From Scylla paramamosain (lineage: Eukaryota > Arthropoda > Malacostraca > Decapoda > Portunidae): a stretch of 64,000 bases of DNA. Shown one piece after another: positions 23,805 to 36,150 of the stretch. How positions within the stretch are numbered: position 1 is the first letter of the stretch; each line of letters opens with the position of its first letter. The stretch lies in the NCBI RefSeq assembly GCF_035594125.1, contig NC_087197.1, forward strand, positions 7,424,110 to 7,488,109, read 5' to 3'. The notes beneath the pieces were generated by a model. That model was not told where the DNA came from, made no database searches, and worked only from the letters and a program-made list of their open reading frames with translations. Made by a program: the position numbers and the translations under genes.

Positions 23805-24153
23805 GTGATTAGCACATTCATATAGGCGTTTTGGTTTCTAAAAAGCTGGAAAACACTTAAATCATACGTTTTTGGTAATATCTCCCGATAAAGGCTATTG
23901 TGCATGCGTTTTAGCATTTTGGAACGTAAGAAGCTCAAAAACAATCAAAAGACACCATTTTGATAATATTGTTTTGATTTTTATATAGAGTGTCTTAAAT
24001 GCTCTTTAGAATTTTGGTGCTAACGTTGAAAAGCCCCGAAATAACATTTTTTCTGGGAATGTCGTCTCTTTACCTTATAAAGGGTGAAATGGATGATTTT
24101 TTGCGTATTGGTACGAAATAAGCTAAAAAACATTCAAAATACACTTTTTTGGC
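23805..24153 (-). repeat. Inverted block II, unit 4
   Basis: 349 bp. Private changes GTCTTAAATGCTC, AACAATCAAAAGAC and AATACACTTTTTTGG. Confidence 0.85.
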
Positions 24154-27100
24154 AAATGTGTATTATGAGTTTTTATTTTTATAGTTCAAAAGAACCAAAA
24201 GGCAAAAAAACTCAAAAACTCGTGTATATGGAGAAGGTTCCTAGATACCAAAATGCTGAAACTCATGAATAACACTCTTAACTGAGAAACAGAACAACCT
24301 TACTAAATGCGTGTATTTTGAGTGCTTTTCACATTCCCAGTTACCAAAACCCCAAATTGCATGCGAAATAACCTTTATGTGAGAAAAAAAATGTCATTAC
24401 CAGAAAAGGGTCTTTTAAGTGTTTTTCGGCGTGATAGGCAATTTTGGTATCCAAAATGCAAAGTACTATAAAGCAGGGCAAACATATTACATTGGAATAA
24501 CACTAATTTATACAAAAAACTTGCCTTTAAGTGTTTTTGAGCTGCTTAAATACCGAACCGCTAAAACGCATGCAAAACAAACTTTATGGAGAAAAAGAAT
24601 AACATTACCAAAAACATATATTTTGAGTGTTTTTGATCATGTTATCTATAAAAACGCTTAAATACATGGAAAGAACATTATGTTTGGGAAACAAAAGGAC
24701 ATTACGAGAAACGTGTATTATGAGTGTTTTTTAAGTTCCTTAAGTACCAAAAAGCTAAAACCCACAAATAACACTCTTTATTTAGAAAATAAAAAACAAA
24801 AAAAAATTTAAAAAATAGGATTTTTTTTTTTGTTATTCATATTCATAGGTACCGATATGCCAAAATTCTGGGAAAATTCAGGGCAATCATATAATAAAAA
24901 AATATCAAAAAAGTTAATTTCAGCTTTTTTTTCGGATTGTTATGTACCAAACCCTAAAGTGCATGCAAAGCCTCCTATATGAGGAAATTAAACGACTTTA
25001 CCAGATATCTGTGTTTTGAGTGTTTTTTAGCATGTTAGGTACCAAAATGATAAATAATATTGAACTCACTCTATATGGGAGTCCAAAACAAAGTTACTGA
25101 AAACATGTCTTCTCAGTGTTTTACGTAGAAAATCGCTAAAACGGATGCAGAACAACCAATATCAAGAATAAGAAAAATGTTACTAAAAAGATATATTTTG
25201 AGTGTTTTTCAGCTTGTTACCTACAAAAAAAAAAAAAAAAACGCGAAAATTGATGTAAAGCACCCTATATTGGGAAACAAAAGGACATTGCAAGAAAAGT
25301 GTATAATGAGTGTTTTATAGTTCAAAAGAACCACAAGAGAAAAAACGCAAAATCTCGTGTATATGGAGAGGTTTCCTAGATACAAAAATGCTAAAACTCA
25401 TGTATAACACTCCTAATTGAGAAACAGAAAAACCTTAATAAATGCGTGTATTTTGAGTGCTTTTCACATTCTTAGTTACCAAAACCCCAAATTGCATGCA
25501 AAAATAGACTTGTGGGATAAAAAAAATGACTTTGCCAGAAAAGTGTCTTTTGAGTGTTTTTGAGCGTGATAGGCAATAAAGCACTAAAAAAGAGGGATAT
25601 CACATTACATTGGAGGAAAACGAATTTTTACCAAGAACTTGCCTTTAAGTGTTTTTGGGCTCCTTATATACCAAAACACTAAAACGCATTGAAAACACTC
25701 TTTATGGTGAAACAGAATAACTTTACCAAAAACATGTATTTTGAGTGTTTTTGATCATGTTGCCAATAAAAACGCTAAAATACATGCAAAGAACACTATT
25801 TTTGGGAAACTAAAGAAGATTACGAGAAACGTGTATTATGAGTGTTTTTAAGTTCATTAATTACCAAAAAGCTAAAAGCCACTAATAACTCTCTTTATTG
25901 AGAAACAATAAATAAATAAAAAAAAATACAATATTTTTTTTCTTTCTTATTCATCTTCACAGGTACCGAGATGCCAAAATTCGGGCAAAATTCAGGAAAT
26001 TATGTGAAATAAAAACATTATCCAAAAAGTTAAATTTAGCTTTTATCGGACTGCTATGTACCAAACCCGTAAAGTGCATGCAAAGCCACATATATGGGGA
26101 AATTAAATGTCTTTGCCAGAAAACGGTCTTATGAGTGTTTTTTCAGCATGTTAGGAACCAACAAGATAAATAACATTGAAGTCAATCTATATGGGAATCC
26201 AAAACAAAATTACTAAAAACGTGTCTTATCGGTGTTTTACGTAGAAAAACGCTAAAACGGATGCAAACCAACCAATATGAAGAAATGAAATAACATTACC
26301 AAAAAGGTATATTTTGAGCATTTTTAAAATTGTTACCTACAAAAAACACGAAAATGGATGGAAAGCACTCTATATTGGGAAGCAAAAGGACATTACGAGG
26401 AACGTGTATAATGAGAGTTTTATAGTTTCACAAGAACTACAAGGCAAAAAACGCAAAAACTTGTGTATATAGAGAAGTTTCTTACATTCCAAAATGCTGA
26501 AACTCTGGAACAACACTCTTAATTGAGAAACAAAACCATCTTACTTAATGCGTGTATTTTGAGTGCTTTTCACATCCTTAGTTACCAAAACCCTAAATTA
26601 AATGCGAAACCAGCTTTATGTGGGAAAAAAATGACATTGCCAGAAAAATGTCTTTTGAGTGTTTTTGAGCGTGTTAGGCAATAAAGCACTAAAAAGCAGG
26701 GCAATCACATTACACTGGAATAAAACCAATTTTTAACAAGAACTTGCCTTTAAGTGTATTTGAGCTCGTTATATACCAAAACGCTAAAATGAATGCAAAA
26801 TACACTTTATGGTGAAACAGAATAACATTACGAAAAACATGTATTTTCAGTGTTTTTGATCATGTTACCAATAAAAACGCTTAAATACATGCAAAGAACC
26901 TCATTTTTGGGAAATGAAATGACATGACGAGAAACGTGTATTATGAGTGCTTTTAAATTCATTAAGTACGAAAAAGCTAAAAGCCACAAATTACACTATT
27001 GAGAAAAAAAAATACAATATTTTTTTTTCATTCTTATTCATCTTCACAGGTAACGAGGTGCCAAAATTCGGGAAATTTTCAGGAAATTATATGAAATAAG

Positions 27101-28103
27101 GACATTATCAAAAAAGTTAATTTTAGCTTTTTTTTCGGACTGTTATGTACCAAACCCCTAAAGTGCATGCAAAGCCACCTATATGGGGATATGAAACGTC
27201 TTTGCCAGAAAACTGTCTTATGAGTGTTTTTCAGCATGTTAGGAACCAACACAATAAAACCCAAGGAAGTCAATCTATATGAGAATCCAAAAGAAAATTA
27301 CTGAAAACGTGTCTTTTCGGTGTTTTATGTAGAAAACGTTAAAATGGATGCAAAACAACCAAAATGAAGAAATAGAATAACATTACCAAAATGGTATATT
27401 ATTTGTGTTTTTGAAATTGTTACCTACAAAAAACGCGAAAATGGATGGAAAGCACTCTATATTGGGAAGCAAAAGGCACCAAAAAAGCATGTTAGGCACC
27501 AAAACAATAAATAATATGAAAGTCACTCTATATGGAAATCTAAAACAAAATTACTGGAAACGTGTGTTTTAAAAGATTTACGCAGAAAAACGCTAAAACA
27601 GATGCAGACCAACTAATATAAATAAATAGAATAACATTATCAAAAAAAGTATATTTTGTGTGTTTTTTTGCTTGTTACATAAAAAAACGCGAAAATGGAT
27701 GCAAAGCACTCTATATAAGGAAAAAAAAGGACATAACGAGAAGCGTATATAATGAGTGTTTTATAGTTTCACCAGAATCACAAGGCAAACAACGCAAAAA
27801 CTCGATTGTATGGAGAAGATTCTAAGATACCAAAATTCTGAAACTCATGAATAATAGTCTTAATCAAGAAACAGAACAACCTTACTAAATGCGTGAATTT
27901 TGAGTGTTTTTTTTACATTCTTAGTTACCAAAACCCCAAATTCCATGCGAAACTAGCTTTATGTGGGAAAAATATGATATTACCAGAAAAGTGTCTTTGA
28001 GTGTTTTTGAGCGTGTTAGGCAATAAAGCACTAAAAAGCAGGGCAATCATATTACATGGGAATAAAACCAACTTTTAAGAAGAACTTGCCTTTTAGTGTT
28101 TTT

Positions 28104-28823
28104 GACACGCATTTAGTAAGGTTGTTCTGTTTCTCAATTAAGAGTGTTATTCACGAGTTTCTGCATTTTGGTATCTAGAAAACTTCTCCATATACACGAG
28201 TTTTTGCGTTTTTTGCCTTGTGGTTTTTTTGAACTATAAAACATTCATTATACACTTTTCTTGCAATGTCCCTTTGTTTCCCAATATAGAGTGCTTTGTA
28301 TCAATTTTTGCGTTTTATTTTTTTGTAGGTAACAAGCTCAAAAACACTCAAAATATACATTTTTGGTAATGTTTTTCTGCTTCTTGATATGGGTTGGTTT
28401 GCATCAGTTTTAGCGTTTTTCTACGTAAAACACTGAGAAGACAGGTTTTCAGTAATTTTCTTTTTGATTCCCACATAGAGTGAACTATAAAACATTCATT
28501 ATACACTTTTCTTGCAATGTCCCTTTGTTTCCCAATATAGAGTGCTTTGTATCAATTTTTGCGTTTCATTTTTTTGTAGGTAACAAGCTCAAAAACACTC
28601 AAAATATACATTTTTGGTAATGTTTTTCTGCTTCTTGATATGGGTTGGTTTGCATCAGTTTTAGCGTTTTTCTACGTAAAACACTGAGAAGACAGGTTTT
28701 CAGTAATTTTCTTTTTGATTCCCACATAGAGTGAGTTCTTTATTATTTATCGTTTTAGTGCCTAACATGCTGAAAAACACTCAAAAGACAGATTTCTAGT
28801 AAGGTCTTTAATTTCCTCATATG
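28104..28823 (-). repeat. Inverted block I, unit 4 (enlarged)
   Basis: 720 bp instead of about 469 because of an internal 251-bp tandem duplication; beta type. Confidence 0.9.
28231..28732 (-). repeat. 251-bp tandem duplication inside inverted block I of unit 4
   Basis: GAACTATAAAACATTC begins at 28231 and again at 28482; the copies 28231-28481 and 28482-28732 are nearly identical (one difference noted: GCGTTTTATT against GCGTTTCATT). The joint reads AGAGTGAACTAT, sharing only TGA between the two parents. 251 bp is not a multiple of 97, so this was not an exchange in monomer register. Confidence 0.93.
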
Positions 28824-29930
28824 CGAGGCCTTGCATGTCTTTTGAGTGTTTTTGATCGTGTTACGCAATAAAGCACTAAAAGGAAGGTCAATCACATTAC
28901 ATGGGAATAAAACCAAATTTTACCAAGAACTTCCCTTTAAGTGTTTTTGAGCGCCTTACATACCAAAACGCTAAAATGCATGCAAAATACATTTTATAAA
29001 GAAACAGAATAATATTACCAAATACATGTATTTTGAGTGTTTTTGATCATGATATCTATAAAAACGCTTAAATACATGCAAAGAACTTTATGTTTGGGAA
29101 ACGAAATTACATTACGAGAAAAGTGTATTATGAGTGTTTTTTTTTTTATTTTTTCAGTACCTAAAAGCTAAAACCCACAAATAACACTCTTTATTTAGAT
29201 AAAAAAAATAATTAACAAAAAATTTTAAAAATTAGATTTTTTATTTATTTATTTATTTTTTTTTTTGTTATTTATCCTTATAGGTACCGAGATGCCAAAA
29301 TTCTGCCAAATTTCAGGGAATTTATGTTGAAAAAAGAACATTACCAAAAGAGTTATTTATAGCTTTTTTTTCGGATTGTTATGTAATAAAACCCTAAAGT
29401 GCATCCAAAGCCACCTATATAGGGAAGTTAAACGACTTTACCAGAAACCTGTTTTTTCAGTGTTTTTCAGCATGTTAGGCACTAAAACGATAAATAATAT
29501 GGAAGTCAGTTAATATGTGAATCCAAAAGAAAATTACTGAAAACGTGTCTTTTCAGTGTTTTACGTAGAAAAACGCTAAAGCGGATGCAAACCAACCTTT
29601 ATGAAGAAATAGAATAACATTACCAAAAAGATATATTTTGAGTATTTTTGAGCTTGTTACCTACAAAAAAATGCAAAAATGGATATAAAGCACTCTATAT
29701 TAGGAAACAAAAGGACATTACGAAAAACGTGTATAATGAGTGTTTTATAGTTTTAAAAGAACAAAAAAAAAAAAGAACGCCAAAATGCACACAAATTAAA
29801 AAAACAAATGGGATTTTTCCTCATGTTAGGTACAACAATCTATACAGAATATAAAAAAACAGAACAACATTACCAAAAACGTATATTATTAATGTTTTTG
29901 AGCTTCTTTGGTAATAAAATACTGAATCAC

Positions 29931-30279
29931 GTGATTAGCACATTCATTTAGGCGTTTTGGTTTCTAAAAAGCTGGAAAACGCTTAAATCATACGTTTTTG
30001 GTAATGTCTCCCGATAAAGGCTATTGTGCACGCGTTTTAGCATTTTGGAACGTAAGAACCTCAAAAACACTCAAAAGACACCATTTTGATAATGTTGTTT
30101 TGATTTTTATATAGAGTGTCTTCCATGCTCTTTAGAGTTTTGGTGCTAACGTTGAAAAGCCCCGAAATAACATTTTTTCTGGGAATGTCGTCTCTTTACC
30201 TTATAAAGGGTGAAATGGATGATTTTTTGCGTATTGGTACGAAATAAGCTGAAAAACATTAAAAATAGACGTTTTTGGC
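29931..30279 (-). repeat. Inverted block II, unit 5
   Basis: 349 bp. GTAAGAACCTC and AAAATAGACG are shared with unit 7. Confidence 0.85.
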
Positions 30280-33200
30280 AAATGTGTATTATGACTTTTT
30301 TTTTATATAGTTGAAAAGAACCAAAAGGCAAAAAAACACAAAAACTCGTGTATATGGAGAAGTTTCCTAGATACCAAAATGCTGAAACTCATGAATAACA
30401 CTCTTAACTGAGAAACAGAACAACCTTACTAAATGCGTGTATTTTGAGTGCTTTTCACATTCTCAGTTACCAAAACCCCAAATTGCATGCGAAATAACCT
30501 TTATGTGAGAAAAAAATGTCATTACCAGAAAAGGGTCTTTTAAGTGTTTTTCGGCGTGATAGGCAATTTTGGTATCCAAAATGCAAAGTACTATAAAGCA
30601 GGGCAAACATATTACATTGGAATAACACTAATTTATACCAAAAACTTGCCTTTAAGTGTTTTTGAGCTGCTTAAATACCAAACCGCTAAAACGCATGCAA
30701 AACAAACTTTATGGAGAAAAAGAATAACATTACCAAAAACATGTATTTTGAGTGTTTTTGATCATGTTATCTATAAAAACGCTTAAATACATGGAAAGAA
30801 CATTATGTTTGGGAAACAAAAGGACATTACGAGAAACATGTATTATGAGTGTTTTTTAAGTTCCTTAAGTACCAAAAAGCTAAAACCCACAAATAACACC
30901 CTTTATTTAGAAAAAAAAAAAAAAATTAAAAAAATAGGAATTTTTTTTTTGTTATTCATATTCATAGGTACCGATATGCCAAAATTCTGGGAAAATTCAG
31001 GGCAATCATATAATAAAAAAATATTATCAAAAAAGTTAATTTCATCTTTTTTTTCGGATTGTTATGTACCAAACCCTAAAGTGCATGCAAAGCATCCTAT
31101 ATGAGGAAATTAAACGACTTTACCAGATATCTGTGTTTTGAGTGTTTTTTAGCATGTTAGGTACCAAAATGATAAATAATATTGAACTCACTCTATATGG
31201 GAGTCCAAAACAAAGTTACTGAAAACGTGTCTTCTCAGTGTTTTACGTAGAAAATCGCTAAAACGGATGCAAAGCAACCAATATCAAGAATAAGAAAAAT
31301 GTTACTAAAAAGATATATTTTGAGTGTTTTTCAGCTTGTTACCTACAAAAAAAAAAAAAACGCGAAAATTGATGTAAAGCACCCTATATTGGGAAAGAAA
31401 AGGACATTGCAAGAAAAGTGTATCATGAGTGTTTTATAGTTCAAAAAGAACCACAAGGGAAAAAACGCAAAATCTCGTGTATATGGAGAGGTTTCCTAGA
31501 TACAAAAATGCTAAAAACTCATGTATAATACTCCTAATTGAGAAACAGAAAAACCTTAATAAATGCGTGTATTTTGAGTGCTTTTCACATTCTTAGTTAC
31601 CAAAATTCCAAATTGCATGCAAAAATAGACTTGTGGGATAAAAAAAATGACTTTGCCAGAAAAGTGTCTTTTGAGTGTTTTTGAGCGTGATAGGCAATAA
31701 AGCACTAAAAAAGAGGGATATCACATTACACTGGAGGAAAACGAACTTTTACCAAGAACTTGCCTTTAAGTGTTTATGAGCTCCTTATATACCAAAACAC
31801 TAAAACGCATTGAAAACACTCTTTATGGTGAAACAGAATAACTTTACCAAAAGCATGTATTTTGAGTGTTTTTGATCATGTTGCCAATAAAAACGCTAAA
31901 ATACATGCAAAGAACACTATTTTTGGGAAACGAAAGGAGATTACGAGAAACGTGTATTATGAGTGTTTTTAAGTTCATTAATTACCAAAAAGCTAAAAGC
32001 CACTAATAACACTCTTTATTGAGAAACAATAAATAAATAAAAAAAAATACAATATTTTTTTTCTTTCTTATTCATCTTCACAGGTACCAATATGTCAAAA
32101 TTCGGGCAAAATTCAGGAAATTATGTGAAATAAAAACATTATCCAAAAAGTTAAATTTAGCTTTTATCGGACTGCTATGTACCAAACCCGTAAAGTGCAT
32201 GCAAAGCCACATATATGGGGAAATTAAATGTCTTTGCCAGAAAACGGTCTTATGAGTGTTTTTCAGCATGTTAGGAACCAACACGATAAATAACATGGAA
32301 GTCAATCTATATGGGAATCCAAAACAAAATTACTAAAAACGTGTCTTATCGGTGTTTTACGTAGAAAAACGCTAAAACGGATGCAAACCAACCAATATGA
32401 AGAAATGAAATAACATTACCAAAAAGGTATATTTTGAGCATTTTTGAAATTGTTACCTACAAAAAAAACGAAAATGGATGGAAAGCACTCTATATTGGGA
32501 AGCAAAAGGACATTACGAGGAACGTGTATAATGAGAGTTTTATAGTTTCACAAGAACTACAAGGCAAAAAAGACAAAAACTTGTGTATATAGAGAAGTTT
32601 CTTACATTCCAAAATGCTGAAACTCTGGAACAACACTCTTAATTGAGAAACAAAACCATCTTACTTAATGCGTGTATTTTGAGTGCTTTTCACATCCTTA
32701 GTTACCAAAACCCTAAATTACATGCGAAACCAGCTTTATGTGGGAAAAAAATGACATTACCAGAAAAATGTCTTTTGAGTGTTTTTGAGCGTGTTTGGCA
32801 ATAAAGCACTAAAAAGCAGGGCAATCACATTACACTGGAATAAAACCAATTTTTAACAAGAACTTGCCTTTAAGTGTATTTGAGCTCGTTATATACCAAA
32901 ACGCTAAAGTGCATGCAAAATACACTTTATGGTGAAACAGAATAACATTACGAAAAACATGTATTTTGAGTGTTTTTGATCATGTTACCAATAAAAACGC
33001 TAAAATACATGCAAAGAACCCCATTTTTGGGAAATGAAAGTACATGACGAGAAACGTGTATTATGAGTGCTTTTAAATTCATTAAGTACGAAAAAGCTAA
33101 AAGCCACAAATTACACTCTTTATTGAGAAAAAAAAAAAATACAATATTTTTTTTTCATTCTTATTCATCTTCACAGGTAACGAGGTGCCAAAATTCGGGA

Positions 33201-34232
33201 AATTTTCAGGAAATTATATGAAATAAGGACATTATCAAAAAAGTTAAATTTAGCTTTTTTTTCGGACTGTTATGTACCAAACCCCTAAAGTGCATGCAAA
33301 CCCACCTATATGGGGAAATTAAACGTCTTTGCCAGAAAACTGTCTTATGAGTGTTTTTCAGCATGTTAGGAACAAACACGATAAAACCCAAGGAAGTCAA
33401 TCTATATGAGAATCCAAAACAAAATTACTGAAAACGTGTCTTTTCGGTGTTTTATGTAGAAAACGCTAAAATGGATGCAAAACAACCAAAATGAAGAAAT
33501 AGAATAACATTACCAAAATGGTATATTATTTGTGTTTTTGAAATTGTTACCTACAAAAAACGCGAAAATGGATGGAAAGCACTCTATATTGGGAAGCAAA
33601 AGGCACCAAAAAGCATGTTAGGCACCAAAACGATAAATAATATGAAAGTCACTCTATATGGAAATCTAAAACAAAATTACTGGAAACGTGTGTTTTAAAA
33701 GATTTACGTAGAAAAACGCTAAAACAGATGCAAACCAACTAATATAAATAAATAGAATAACATTATCAAAAAAAGTATATTTTTGTGTGTTTTTGAGCTT
33801 GTTACATAAAAAAAAACGCGAAAATGGATGCAAAGCACTCTATATAAGGAAAAAAAAGGACATAACGAGAAGCGTATATAATGAGTGTTTTATAGTTTCA
33901 CCAGAATCACAAGGCAAACAACGCAAAAACTCGACTGTATGGAGAAGATTCTAAGATACCAAAATTCTGAAACTCATGAATAACAGTCTTAATGAAGAAA
34001 CAGAACAACCTTACTAAATGCGTGTATTTTGAGTGTTTTTTTTACATTCTTAGTTACCAAAACCCCAAATTCCATGCGAAACTAGCTTTATGTGGGAAAA
34101 ATATGATATTACCAGAAAAGTGTCTTTGAGTGTTTTTGAGCGTGTTAGGCAATAAAGCACTAAAAAGCAGTGCAATCATATTACATGGGAATAAAACCAA
34201 CTTTTAAGAAGAACTTGCCTTTTGGTGTATTT

Positions 34233-34701
34233 GACACGCATTTAGTAAGGTTGTTCTGTTTTTCAATTAAGAGTGTTATTCACGAGTTTCTGCATTTTGG
34301 TATCTAGAAAACTTCTCCATATACACGAGTTTTTGCGTTTTTTGCCTTGTTTTTTTTTTGAACTATAAAACATTCATTATACACTTTTCTTGCAATGTCC
34401 CTTTGTTTCCCAATGTAGAGTGCTTTGTATCAATTTTTGCGTTTTATTTTTTTGTAGGTAACAAGCTCAAAAACACTCAAAATATACATTTTTGGTAATG
34501 TTTTTCTGCTTCTTGATATGGGTTGGTTTGCATCAGTTTTAGCGTTTTTCTACGTAAAACACTGAGAAGACAGGTTTTCAGTAATTTTCTTTTGGATTCC
34601 CACATAGAGTGAGTTCTTTATTATTTATCGTTTTGGTGCCTAACATGCTGAAAAACACTCAAAAGAGAGATTTCTGGTAAGGTCTTTAATTTCCTCATAT
34701 G
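34233..34701 (-). repeat. Inverted block I, unit 5
   Basis: 469 bp, alpha. Nearest relative is the unit 2 copy. Confidence 0.87.
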
Positions 34702-35798
34702 CGAGGCCCTGCATGTCTTTTGAGTGTTTTTGAACGTGTTACGCAATAAAGCACTAAAAGGAAGGTCAATCACATTACATGGGAATAAAACCAAATTTTA
34801 CCAAGAACTTGCCTTTAAGTGTTTTTGAGCGCCTTACATACCAAAACGCTAAAATGCATGCAAAATACATTTTATAAAGAAACAGAATAATATTACCAAA
34901 TACATGTATTTTGAGTGTTTTTGATCATGATATCTATAAAAACGCTTAAATACATGCAAAGAACTTTATGTTTGGGAAACGAAAGGACATTACGAGAAAC
35001 GTGTATTATGAGTGTTTTTTTTATTTTTTTCAGTACCTAAAAGCTAAAACCCACAAATAACACTCTTTATTTAGATAAAAAAAATAATTAACAAAAAATT
35101 TTAAAAATTTGATTTTTTATTTATTTATTTTTTTTTGTTATTTATCCTTATAGGTACCGAGATGCCAAAATTCTGCCAAATTTCAGGGAATTTATGTGGG
35201 AAAAAGAACATTACCAAAAGAGTTATTTATAGCTTTTTTTTCGGATTGTTATGTACCAAACCGTAAAGTGCATCCAAAGCCACCTATATAAAGAAGTTAA
35301 ACGACTTTACCAGAAACCTGTCTTTTCAGTGTTTTTCAGCATGTTAGGCACTAAAACGATAAATAATATGGAAGTCAGTCAATATGTGAATCCAAAAGAA
35401 AATTACTGAAAACGTGTCTTTTCAGTGTTTTACGTAGAAAAACGCTAAAGCAGATGCAAACCAACCTTTATGAAGAAATAGAATAACATTACCAAAAAGA
35501 TATATTTTGAGTATTTTTGAGCTTGTTACCTACAAAAAAATGCAAAAATGGATATAAAGCACTCTATATTAGGAAACAAAAGGACATTACGAGAAACGTG
35601 TATAATGAGTGTTTTATAGTTTTAAAAGAACCAAAAAAAAAGAACGCCAAAATGCACACAAATTAACCAAACAAATGGGATTTTTCCTCATGTTAGGTAC
35701 AACAATCTATACAGAATATAAAAAAAACAGAACAACATTACCAAAAACGTATATTATAAGTGTTTTTGAGCTTCTTTGGTAATAAAATACTGAATCAC

Positions 35799-36150
35799 GT
35801 GATTAGCACATTCATTTAGGCGTTTTTGGTTTCTCAAAAGCTGGAAAACGCTTAAATCATACGTTTTTGGTAATGTCTCCCGATAAAGGCTATTGTGCAC
35901 GCGTTTTAGCATTTTGGAACGTAAGAAGCTCAAAAACACTCAAAAGACACCATTTTGATAATGTTGTTTTGATTTTTATATAGAGTGTCTTCCATGCTCT
36001 TTAGAGTTTTGGTGCTAACGTTGAAAAGCCCCGAAATAACATTTTTTTCTGGGAATGACGTCTCTTTACCTTATAAAGGGTGAAATGGATGATTTTTTGC
36101 GTATTGGTACGAAATAAGCTGAAAAAACATTCAAAATACACGTTTTTGGC
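35799..36150 (-). repeat. Inverted block II, unit 6
   Basis: 352 bp, the same as the unit 3 copy except position 36027. Confidence 0.85.

Larger units (their letters stand above)
22701..28823 (+). repeat. HOR unit 4 (6123 bp, with a 251-bp duplication)
   Basis: Spacer motifs: A 23159, B 24848, C 25962, D 27049. It is about 253 bp longer than the norm because inverted block I holds a tandem duplication (28231-28732). Block B shares GTACTATAAAGC, CCAGATATCTGTG and AATATTGAACTCAC with unit 5 only. Private: GTTACGCTATAAAGC near 22737 and a loss in TTATCAAAAAAG near 24902. End type beta. Confidence 0.95.
28824..34701 (+). repeat. HOR unit 5 (5878 bp, visible mosaic)
   Basis: Spacer motifs: A 29283, B 30967, C 32083 (GGTACCAATATGTC, a private change), D 33176. 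Block A to inverted block II (about 29100-30330) shares private variants with unit 7: GAAATTACATTACG, TTATGTTGAAAAAAG, GTAAGAACCTC, AAAATAGACG and ATAGTTGAAAAG. Block B shares variants with unit 4, and inverted block I shares variants with unit 2. Different parts thus have different nearest relatives. End type alpha. Confidence 0.95.

Noticed and set aside
30805..31104. Forward frame of 99 codons across spacer B of unit 5
   Set aside because: It exists only because of the local A-run length; other units are interrupted in the same place.
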